Assembly: GCA_023430625.1 (NCBI GenBank)
Contig: JAEZAA010000154.1
Span: 1 to 10,310 of the forward strand
Direction: 5' to 3'
Origin: Pseudomonadota bacterium
Lineage (GTDB): Bacteria > Pseudomonadota > Gammaproteobacteria > Pseudomonadales > Oleiphilaceae
Length of the DNA stretch: 10,310 nucleotides
Position 1 is the stretch's first letter. The number at the start of each line of letters is the position of its first letter. The translations under genes and the position numbers were made by a program. Under the pieces are notes generated by a model. The model worked only from the letters and a program-made list of their open reading frames with translations. It ran no database searches and was not told the DNA's origin. Shown here piece after piece: positions 1-6,279 of the stretch.

Positions 1-753
1 TCGAGCATGAGCCTCTACGGCGAGGGCCTGTACCACAACTCCGCCGGCATGCTCTGTGTGCCCCATGAGCGAGACCTCCAGGCCCTGCGCTCAGGGGACT
101 GGGAGCTGAAGGATCACACGGGCGAGAATTTGGAACCCATCGCCACGCCCGAGTCCAAGATCCCGATTCCCTCCTCGGTCTATGCCCTGTCCAAGTACGA
201 CCAGGAGCGCCTGTGCCTGATCGCCGGTAGCGCCTACAACATTCCCACGGTGGCGCTGCGCTTCTTCAATATCTACGGCACCCGTCAGGCGCTGTCGAAC
301 CCCTATACCGGCGTGCTGGCCATCTTTTCGTCACGCTACCTCAACGACAAGCCGCCGCAGATCTTCGAGGACGGTTTGCAGCGCCGCGACTTCGTCCATG
401 TGCAGGACGTGGCCCAGGCCTGTCAGTTGGCGCTGGAGAAGGAGGAGGCCGCCGGACAGGTGTTCAACGTGGGCAGCGGCAACGCCTATACGGTGGTGGA
501 GATTGCGGAAAAAATCGGCAAAGTCCTGAAAAAATCCCACATTAATCCGGAAATTACCGGCAAATACCGGGTCGGCGACATCCGCCACTGCTATGCCGAC
601 ATCAGCAAGGCGCGCGAAGTATTGGGCTACAACCCCAGCGTGACCCTGGAGGATGGCCTGGCGGAACTGGCCGGCTGGCTCAAGAGCCAGACCGCCACCG
701 ACCGTACCGACGAAATGCAGAGCGAACTGGCCCGTCGAGGATTGGCGGTATGA
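1..753 (+). CDS. NAD-dependent nucleotide-sugar epimerase, extended SDR family (5' end outside window)
   Basis: This is the 3' part of an extended short-chain dehydrogenase. The frame is open from base 1, and the first visible residues, SSMSLYGEG, are the conserved active-site Ser segment that normally follows about 120-140 residues of Rossmann fold. The N-terminal NAD-binding GxxGxxG half therefore lies upstream, and the ATG at 7 is internal. The catalytic YxxxK (YALSK) is encoded at 181-195. It is followed by the family signatures FFNIYGTRQ, FEDGLQRRDFVHV and FNVGSG. Enzymes of this kind interconvert sugar epimers on a nucleotide carrier in the cytosol, through a 4-keto intermediate with tightly bound NAD. 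The insert before the Tyr and the QALSNPYTGVLAIF stretch recall proteins annotated as dTDP-L-rhamnose 4-epimerase, but this is from memory and the substrate is unproven. The stop overlaps the next start by ATGA, indicating coupled translation. Confidence 0.9.
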   Translation, partial: SSMSLYGEGLYHNSAGMLCVPHERDLQALRSGDWELKDHTGENLEPIATPESKIPIPSSVYALSKYDQERLCLIAGSAYNIPTVALRFFNIYGTRQALSNPYTGVLAIFSSRYLNDKPPQIFEDGLQRRDFVHVQDVAQACQLALEKEEAAGQVFNVGSGNAYTVVEIAEKIGKVLKKSHINPEITGKYRVGDIRHCYADISKAREVLGYNPSVTLEDGLAELAGWLKSQTATDRTDEMQSELARRGLAV

Positions 754-2888
754 GCAGGAAAACGCAGATCTCATCGGCAATCGGGCGCCTGGGCGTGGTG
801 GAATGGCTGCGTCCGGGTGAGTATCAGCGTGCGGAGCAGGTGCTGGCCGATATCCAGGCGCTGGGCATCACCCAACTGCGGACCGGCTTCTCCTGGGCGG
901 ACTGGCACACCGCAGAGGGCAAGGCCTGGTTCGACTGGCTGATGCCGAAGGCGGCGCAGGCGGTCGAACTGCTGCCCTGCTTCACCTACACCCCACCCTC
1001 GCTGGGCATTGAGCCCAAAACCTCGTCGCCGCCCCGCGATCCCAAGACCTACGCCGACTTCATCGATGTGATGATCACCGAGTACGGGCAGCACTTCGAA
1101 TGGATCGAGCTCTGGAACGAGCCCAACAACCTCAATGACTGGGACTGGCGGCTCGATCCCAATTGGCAGATCTTCTCCAGCATGATCTGCATGGCCGCCC
1201 ACTGGGCCCGCCAGCGGGGCAAGAAGCCGGTGCTGGCGGGCATGGTGCAGGGCGATCCCAACTGGCTCGACCTCATGTGCCAGCGCGGCGTGGTTCAGCA
1301 GGTGGACGCCATCGGCCTGCATGGCTTTCCCGGCACCTGGGAATTCGACTGGAACGACTGGGGCGAGAAGATCGCCCGTCTGCGCGAGGTGCTGGATCGC
1401 CACGGGCTGAACCCGGAACTTTGGATCACCGAGGCCGGCTACTCCACCTGGCGTCACGATGAATTCAACCAGGTGAAGCATTTCATCGACGTGATCCAGG
1501 CGCCCGCCGACCGTATCTACTGGTACTCAGCCAATGACCTGCATCCGCACGAATCCCATCAGGATGGCTTTCACGAGGATGAGCGCCATTACCACTTCGG
1601 CCTGAAGGACGCCGCCGGCAACGCCAAGCTGCTGTACCGGGTGTGGCGCGACAGCGGCTTGGACGGCCTGTTCGAGCTGGCCCAGATCGAGGTCAAGCGC
1701 GGCGCCGGCCTGAGCCGGGAGCCGGTGCTGACGCGGGAGAACGGCATCAGCATCCTGCCGCCCAAGCCCAAATCGAAGCCGGTGCTGATCACCGGTGGCG
1801 CCGGCTTTGTCGGCATCAACGTGGCCGCCAAGGTGCTGGAACAGGGCGAGGATGTCCTGATCTTCGACAATCTGGCCCGCTCCGGCGTCGAACGGAACCT
1901 GGAGTGGCTCTGCCACAAGTACGGCAAACGGGTGCAGGTGGAGATCGCCGACATCCGCGATGCCCACTTGGTGCGCGACGCCGTGCACCAGGCCTCGCGC
2001 ATCTATCACTTTGCCGCCCAGGTGGCGGTGACCACCAGCATTGAGGCGCCCATGCCGGATTTCGGCATCAACGTGCAGGGCACCCTCAATGTGCTGGAGG
2101 CCATGCGCCTGATGGAGTCGGCGCCACCGTTGCTGTTCACCTCCACCAACAAGGTGTATGGCGATCTGGAAGACATCCACTTCCTGCAACACGGACAGCG
2201 CTATGTTCCGGAACCCGAGGCCTATCGCCAGGGCTTGAGCGAAGCCCAGCCCCTCAGTTTCCACAGCCCCTATGGCTGCTCCAAGGGCAGTGCCGACCAG
2301 TACGTGCTGGATTACGCCCGCACCTATGGCCTGCCGGCGACCGTATTCCGCATGAGCTGCATCTACGGGCCGCACCAGTTCGGCACGGAGGATCAGGGCT
2401 GGGTCGCCCACTTCCTGATCCGCGCCCTGCGTGGCGAGCCCATCACCCTCTACGGCGACGGTTATCAAGTGCGGGATATCCTGTTCGTGGACGATCTGGT
2501 GGACGCCATGCTGCGCGCCCATGCCCAGATCGATCGCCTCAAGGGCCAGGCGTTCAACATCGGCGGCGGTCCGGGCAACAGCACCAGCCTGTTGGAGTTG
2601 CTGGCGCTGATCGGCAGCCTCACCGGCCAGGTGCCGGAGTACAGCCTGTCCGACTGGCGCCGGGGCGACCAGAAATACTACGTGTCCGACACCCGCCGTT
2701 TCGGCGAACTCACCGGCTGGGCCCCGACCACCGGGATTCAGGACGGCGTGACCCAGCTGCACCAGTGGCTGCAGGAACAGCATGGTCCAGCGACCCGTGG
2801 CGCCCAGCCCACATCAAACCTGTCACAAGGGAAATCGACAAGAAAAAGGAGTTTTGCACAGTGGCCGTCATCAGCAACCTTGCCTTGA
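750..2888 (+). CDS. Fusion protein: clan GH-A-like glycosidase domain plus CDP-paratose 2-epimerase-like SDR domain
   Basis: This 712-residue protein has two enzyme-like halves. Residues about 10-310 look like a clan GH-A (beta/alpha)8 glycosidase. WNEPN carries the presumed acid/base Glu124, ITEAG the presumed nucleophile Glu228, and IYWYS (Trp258) an aromatic near the end of the barrel. No signal peptide is visible. Residues about 343-680 are an extended SDR with GGAGFVG (Gly349-Gly355), FTSTNKVYGD (Ser465) and YGCSK (Tyr508, Lys512). The stretch FHSPYGCSKGSADQY, together with QGWVAHF and QVRDIL, strongly recalls CDP-paratose 2-epimerase (RfbE/TyvE), which inverts C2 of CDP-paratose. A Pro/Lys-rich linker (PPKPKSKP) joins the halves. 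The last 34 residues are an unconserved-looking tail running into the next gene. The ATG lies in an ATGA overlap with the upstream epimerase and has GAGG nine bases before it. Both catalytic sets appear intact; substrates are unknown. Confidence 0.88.
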   Translation: MSRKTQISSAIGRLGVVEWLRPGEYQRAEQVLADIQALGITQLRTGFSWADWHTAEGKAWFDWLMPKAAQAVELLPCFTYTPPSLGIEPKTSSPPRDPKTYADFIDVMITEYGQHFEWIELWNEPNNLNDWDWRLDPNWQIFSSMICMAAHWARQRGKKPVLAGMVQGDPNWLDLMCQRGVVQQVDAIGLHGFPGTWEFDWNDWGEKIARLREVLDRHGLNPELWITEAGYSTWRHDEFNQVKHFIDVIQAPADRIYWYSANDLHPHESHQDGFHEDERHYHFGLKDAAGNAKLLYRVWRDSGLDGLFELAQIEVKRGAGLSREPVLTRENGISILPPKPKSKPVLITGGAGFVGINVAAKVLEQGEDVLIFDNLARSGVERNLEWLCHKYGKRVQVEIADIRDAHLVRDAVHQASRIYHFAAQVAVTTSIEAPMPDFGINVQGTLNVLEAMRLMESAPPLLFTSTNKVYGDLEDIHFLQHGQRYVPEPEAYRQGLSEAQPLSFHSPYGCSKGSADQYVLDYARTYGLPATVFRMSCIYGPHQFGTEDQGWVAHFLIRALRGEPITLYGDGYQVRDILFVDDLVDAMLRAHAQIDRLKGQAFNIGGGPGNSTSLLELLALIGSLTGQVPEYSLSDWRRGDQKYYVSDTRRFGELTGWAPTTGIQDGVTQLHQWLQEQHGPATRGAQPTSNLSQGKSTRKRSFAQWPSSATLP
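2846..2851 (+). promoter_or_regulatory. Ribosome binding site deciding the GTG start of the dehydrogenase
   Basis: AAGGAG lies nine bases upstream of an in-frame GTG at 2861, inside the 3' end of the preceding fusion gene. It favours this GTG over the upstream in-frame ATG at 2765 and over the internal ATG at 2969, which has no comparable site in front of it. Confidence 0.7.
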
Positions 2889-3922
2889 ACAAGCGAGACG
2901 ACAATTCCGACCAACGCCAGAGCGAACAGCCCGACCAACGCCACACCGAGCAGTCCGCCCCCGCGATCATGCGGGCGGCGGTCCTGGAACAGCCCCGCAC
3001 CACCGGTGTGGCCGAGCACCCCCTCCCGACACCCGGCCGGGGCGAAGTGCGGGTGCGGCTGGAAGGCTGCGGCATCTGCGCCTCCAGCCTGCCCCTGTGG
3101 GAAGGTCGCCCCTGGTTTCATTATCCGATTGCGCCGGGTAATCCGGGCCACGAGGGCTGGGGTGTCATCGACGCCCTGGGCGAAGGCGTGACCCATCTCC
3201 AGACCGGACAACGGGTTGCCATGCTGTCGCAGCATGCGTTCGCCCAGTACGACGTCACCGCCGCCGACGCGGTGGTACCGCTGCCGCCGGAACTGGACGG
3301 CCTGCCCTTCCCCGGCGAAGCCATTGGCTGCGCCATGAACATCTTCCGCCGCAGCGACATCAGCGCAGGCCAAACGGTCGCCATCGTCGGCGCCGGCTTT
3401 CTCGGGCTGCTGCTGACCCAGCTGGTGGCTTCTGCCGGCGCCCAGGTAATCGTGCTGTCGCGCCGCCAGAGCGCACTGGATCAGGCACGGGCCAATGGCG
3501 CCCATGCCACCCTCGGCACCGATGATTTCTGGGGCGCCGTCAATGGCGTGAAGGAGCTGACCGAGCAGCGCGGCTGTGACCGGGTGATCGAGGTGGTCGG
3601 CCTGCAGCCGGCTCTGGATCTGGCCAGCGAACTGGTGGCCGAGTACGGCAAGCTGGTCATCGGCGGCTACCACCAGGACGGCCTGCGCCAGGTCAACATG
3701 CAGCAGTGGAACTGGCGCGCCATCGACGTCATCAATGCCCACGAGCGGGATCCCGCCCGCTACATCCAGGGCATCCGCGAAGGCATCGCCGCCGTGCTGG
3801 CCCAGCGCATCCGGCCCCAGGAGCTGCTGACGCACCACTTCAAGCTCAACGAACTGGATCAGGCATTCCAAATGATGCTGGATCGTCCCGATGGCTTTAT
3901 CAAAGGATGGCTCGCCCTATGA
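2861..3922 (+). CDS. Zinc-type medium-chain alcohol/polyol dehydrogenase (MDR superfamily)
   Basis: This is a 353-residue NAD(P)-dependent alcohol or sugar dehydrogenase of the medium-chain superfamily, presumably cytosolic. With the GTG at 2861 as residue 1, the core begins near residue 37 (MRAAVLEQP). The N-terminal GroES-like domain has CGIC (Cys70), PGHE (His97, Glu98) and GCAMN (Cys157), positions matching catalytic zinc ligands. The four-Cys structural-zinc lobe of classical alcohol dehydrogenases is absent. The Asp usual after CGxC is replaced in CASSLP. The Rossmann domain has GAGFLG (Gly177-Gly182). Residues 1-36 are an extra polar extension with an eight-residue tandem repeat. The start overlaps the upstream gene by 28 bases, and the stop overlaps the next start by ATGA. 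Because it directly precedes a Gfo/Idh/MocA enzyme, it probably oxidises a sugar or polyol hydroxyl in the same pathway; the substrate is unknown. Initiation at 2969 would remove the extension and cannot be excluded. Confidence 0.87.
   Translation: MAVISNLALNKRDDNSDQRQSEQPDQRHTEQSAPAIMRAAVLEQPRTTGVAEHPLPTPGRGEVRVRLEGCGICASSLPLWEGRPWFHYPIAPGNPGHEGWGVIDALGEGVTHLQTGQRVAMLSQHAFAQYDVTAADAVVPLPPELDGLPFPGEAIGCAMNIFRRSDISAGQTVAIVGAGFLGLLLTQLVASAGAQVIVLSRRQSALDQARANGAHATLGTDDFWGAVNGVKELTEQRGCDRVIEVVGLQPALDLASELVAEYGKLVIGGYHQDGLRQVNMQQWNWRAIDVINAHERDPARYIQGIREGIAAVLAQRIRPQELLTHHFKLNELDQAFQMMLDRPDGFIKGWLAL
2907..2954 (+). repeat. 24-bp tandem repeat (two copies) in the dehydrogenase N-terminal extension
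   Basis: Copy one is 2907-2930 and copy two 2931-2954. They match at 20 of 24 positions, both starting CCGACCAACGCCA. In frame they encode DQRQSEQP followed by DQRHTEQS. The repeat lies just before the conserved MDR core and looks like a local duplication that lengthened the N-terminus, or a non-essential leader. Confidence 0.8.
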
Positions 3923-4947
3923 CCGCACCCACATTGAATCTGGCGACCTCCGATTGGCAGGCGCAAAAGCCCCGCCTTGGCTTCATGGGCACTGGCTGGA
4001 TCGGGCGTCTGCGTATGCAGGCCCTGCAGCAAGAGGATATCTGTGAGTTTGCCGGCGTGTTCGATCCGGTCCCGGAGCAGGCGCAGCAGGCGGCCGCCCT
4101 GGTACCCGGCACCCGTCAGCTGGACTCGCTGGAAGAACTGCTGCAATTGGAAGATCTGGATGGGCTGGTGATCGCCACTCCGAGCGCACTCCATGCCGCC
4201 CAAAGCATTCAGGCCCTGGAGCGAGGGCTGGCGGTGTTCTGCCAAAAACCCCTGGCCCGCACCCAGGTGGAAACCGATCAGGTGGTCAATGCCGCCCGCA
4301 CGGCGGACCGCCTGCTCTCGGTGGATTTCTCCTACCGTTATCTGGCAGGCGTGGAGGCCATTCGCGATGCCATCCAGGGCGGTGAGCTGGGCGAGATCTT
4401 CGCGGTCGACCTGGTCTTTCACAACGCCTACGGCCCGGACAAGCCCTGGTTCTATGACGTGGCCTCGTCCGGTGGCGGCTGCGTGATGGATCTGGGCATT
4501 CACCTGGTGGACCTGGCGTTCTGGCTGTTGGGCGATCAGGCGGTGGCCAATGTTCGCAGCCAGCTGTTTCATCAGGGCCAACGGCTGCGACCGCCCTATC
4601 AGCAGGTAGAAGACTACGCCAGCGCCAGCTTCCAGCTGGGCAGCGCCGATGTGCGCCTGGCCTGCTCCTGGAACCTGCCGGCCGGTCAGGACGCGGTGAT
4701 CGAGGCGCGCCTGTATGGCTCCAAAGGCGGCGCGGCGATCCGCAACATCAATGGCTCTTTCTTCGATTTCGTGGTGGAACGCTATTACGGCACCCGCCGC
4801 GAAGTGCTGGCGGAGCCACCGGACGACTGGGGCGGACGCGCGCTCTGCGCCTGGACCCGCCAGCTGGCCATCGCCAATCGCTTCGACCCCGGTGTCGAAA
4901 CGGTTCAACAGGTTGCCCGTGTCATTGATTGGATCTACCAGCGATGA
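3919..4947 (+). CDS. Gfo/Idh/MocA-family sugar oxidoreductase
   Basis: This 342-residue protein is of typical length for the Gfo/Idh/MocA family, which uses NAD(P) to oxidise or reduce sugar or inositol hydroxyl/keto groups in the cytosol. The N-terminal Rossmann motif GTGWIG is at residues 24-29. The family's EKP motif appears as CQKPLA, with Lys110 retained and Gln in place of Glu. The DLGIHLVD segment supplies Asp191 and the likely catalytic His195. The C-terminal half has the expected alpha/beta dimerisation domain. The start is the ATG at 3919 in an ATGA overlap with the dehydrogenase stop, with AGGA eleven bases upstream. The ATG at 3907 sits too close to that site, and starts further upstream lie inside the previous gene. 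Pairing with the dehydrogenase suggests successive redox steps on one sugar (inference). The exact substrate cannot be told. Confidence 0.9.
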   Translation: MTAPTLNLATSDWQAQKPRLGFMGTGWIGRLRMQALQQEDICEFAGVFDPVPEQAQQAAALVPGTRQLDSLEELLQLEDLDGLVIATPSALHAAQSIQALERGLAVFCQKPLARTQVETDQVVNAARTADRLLSVDFSYRYLAGVEAIRDAIQGGELGEIFAVDLVFHNAYGPDKPWFYDVASSGGGCVMDLGIHLVDLAFWLLGDQAVANVRSQLFHQGQRLRPPYQQVEDYASASFQLGSADVRLACSWNLPAGQDAVIEARLYGSKGGAAIRNINGSFFDFVVERYYGTRREVLAEPPDDWGGRALCAWTRQLAIANRFDPGVETVQQVARVIDWIYQR

Positions 4948-6095
4948 AACTGCTTCTGACAGCCGACACCCTGGGTGGTGTCTGGACCTACTGCATGGAA
5001 CTCTGCGCCGGCCTTAAGCCCTATGGCGTGGAGATTGCCCTGGCCACGCTGGGACGACGGCTGTCAAAGCGGCAACGGGCCGAGGTCGCCGCACTGGATC
5101 ACGTGCGGCTGTACGAAAGCGACTACAAGCTGTGCTGGATGCCCGACCCCTGGGCCGACGTGGAACGCTCCACCCGCTGGCTGAAGGCGTTGGAAAAAGA
5201 AGTGAAGCCCGACATCCTGCACCTGAACGACCTGGGGCTGGGCAACGCGGCCTGGCGCGCGCCGATGCTGCTGGGCGCCCATTCCTGCGTCTGCTCCTGG
5301 TGGCGGGCGGTCAAGGGGGAGCCGGCGCCTGCGCCGGAGTGGGACCGTTATCGTATGCAGGTGTGGGTGACCTGCCAGCATGCGGATCTAATCGTCGCCC
5401 CCAGCCAAGCCATGCTGGCTGCGCTGGAGCAGAATAACGGGCGGCTGCCCGAGAGCCGGGTGATCTACAACGGTCGGGAGTTCCCTGCCCTGCCCGCCAC
5501 GCCCTCAGACGCCGCCCCGGAGAAGCAACCCCTGTTTTTCAGCGCCGGCCGGATCTGGGACGAGGCCAAGAATATCGCCAGCCTCGCTCGCATCGCACCC
5601 CGGCTGCCCTGGCCGGTGTATGTGGCGGGTGAGACCCAAACACCGGACGGAACCGACGGTGGCAATCTCACCGGTGTCCGCAGCCTGGGCCCGCTGGAAC
5701 CCGACGCGCTGGCCGACTGGCTACAGAAGGCCTCTGTATACGTCATGCCGGCACGCTACGAGCCATTCGGCCTGTCGATTCTGGAAGCAGCCCGCGCCGG
5801 CTGCGCGCTGGTGCTGGGGGATATTCCCAGCCTGCGCGAGATCTGGGGCGACGCCGCTCGCTACGTGCACCCTGACGATGACGAACAGCTGACCCGCACC
5901 CTGCAGGAACTGGCCGATGACCCGGTCCAACGCGCGCAGCTGGCACAACAGGCCCAGGACCGCGCCCGGCGCTATTCGCGGGAGCAAATGGCAGCGGAAT
6001 ACTGGGCGGCCTACCGCCATCTGCAAGAGATGCGTGCTGCCCAGAAGGCCCGCCCGGAGATCTCACAGCATTCTCACTTGCTGTTTACCGGGTGA
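4944..6095 (+). CDS. GT4-type glycosyltransferase (GT-B fold)
   Basis: This 383-residue retaining-type glycosyltransferase should transfer a sugar from a nucleotide donor. The N-terminal domain opens with a short hydrophobic strand and the glycine loop LGGVWTY (Gly11, Gly12), as in GT4 enzymes. In the C-terminal donor-binding domain, SAGRIWDEAKN supplies Arg203 and Lys209, which in GT4 members contact the donor diphosphate. YEPFGLSILEAA gives the EX7E pair Glu273/Glu281. No signal peptide or membrane anchor is seen, so it is cytosolic or peripheral. The start at 4944 is chosen for the ATGA overlap with the oxidoreductase stop; the in-frame ATG at 4929 would begin inside that gene. Only a weak GGAT lies upstream, so initiation probably relies on coupling. 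It is the last gene of the overlapping block. Donor and acceptor are unknown. Confidence 0.9.
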   Translation: MKLLLTADTLGGVWTYCMELCAGLKPYGVEIALATLGRRLSKRQRAEVAALDHVRLYESDYKLCWMPDPWADVERSTRWLKALEKEVKPDILHLNDLGLGNAAWRAPMLLGAHSCVCSWWRAVKGEPAPAPEWDRYRMQVWVTCQHADLIVAPSQAMLAALEQNNGRLPESRVIYNGREFPALPATPSDAAPEKQPLFFSAGRIWDEAKNIASLARIAPRLPWPVYVAGETQTPDGTDGGNLTGVRSLGPLEPDALADWLQKASVYVMPARYEPFGLSILEAARAGCALVLGDIPSLREIWGDAARYVHPDDDEQLTRTLQELADDPVQRAQLAQQAQDRARRYSREQMAAEYWAAYRHLQEMRAAQKARPEISQHSHLLFTG

Positions 6096-6154
6096 GCGTC
6101 CGGCCGGCTGGCCACTGAATCGAAAAGGATGCCTTGGCAGAACAGGGCGTCCGG

Positions 6155-6184
6155 CTTCGTGAACACTCTCTTCGTGAACACTAT
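6155..6184 (+). repeat. 15-bp tandem direct repeat in the 184-bp intergenic gap
   Basis: CTTCGTGAACACTCT (6155-6169) is followed at once by CTTCGTGAACACTAT (6170-6184), identical except for one base. It lies between the GT4 gene and the first CgeB-like gene and overlaps a promoter-like sequence. It could be a regulator binding site or a simple slippage duplication. Confidence 0.75.
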
Positions 6185-6187
6185 CAT
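6160..6187 (+). promoter_or_regulatory. Possible weak sigma70-type promoter for the CgeB-like glycosyltransferase genes
   Basis: TGAACA (6160-6165, four of six to TTGACA) and TATCAT (6182-6187, five of six to TATAAT) are separated by 16 bases. They lie about 90 bases upstream of the GTG at 6280, in the only gap of notable size between 750 and 9712. The match is modest and chance is a real possibility. The rest of 6096-6279 holds no gene or clear terminator that I can see, only a small TGCC-TT-GGCA palindrome at 6130-6139. Confidence 0.3.
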
Positions 6188-6266
6188 AGGATCAATCCGT
6201 GAAAAGTAGTGGCGGATGATCGCCAGACGGAGTACCAGCCGGGACTCGCTTCAATGGACTGAGGAT

Positions 6267-6272
6267 AAGGAG
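6267..6272 (+). promoter_or_regulatory. Ribosome binding site for the GTG start at 6280
   Basis: AAGGAG with a seven-base spacer precedes GTG at 6280. This strong site supports the GTG as the true start, and the N-terminal MNIALFYHS then begins directly with a beta strand, as expected for a GT-B fold. Confidence 0.75.
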
Positions 6273-6279
6273 TTAACGC

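Noticed and set aside
1527..2783. Long open frame on the minus strand (418 codons) opposite the fusion gene
   Set aside because: The product is Gly/Ala/Gln/His-rich with no recognisable domain, and it lies opposite a clearly conserved gene. It is a shadow of high GC at third positions.
2738..3871. Long minus-strand frame opposite the dehydrogenase
   Set aside because: No family signature, and it spans the end of one real gene and most of the next. Explained by GC bias.
6155..6184. CRISPR-like repeat
   Set aside because: Two directly abutting 15-bp copies with no spacers, and no cas genes. It is a simple tandem duplication.
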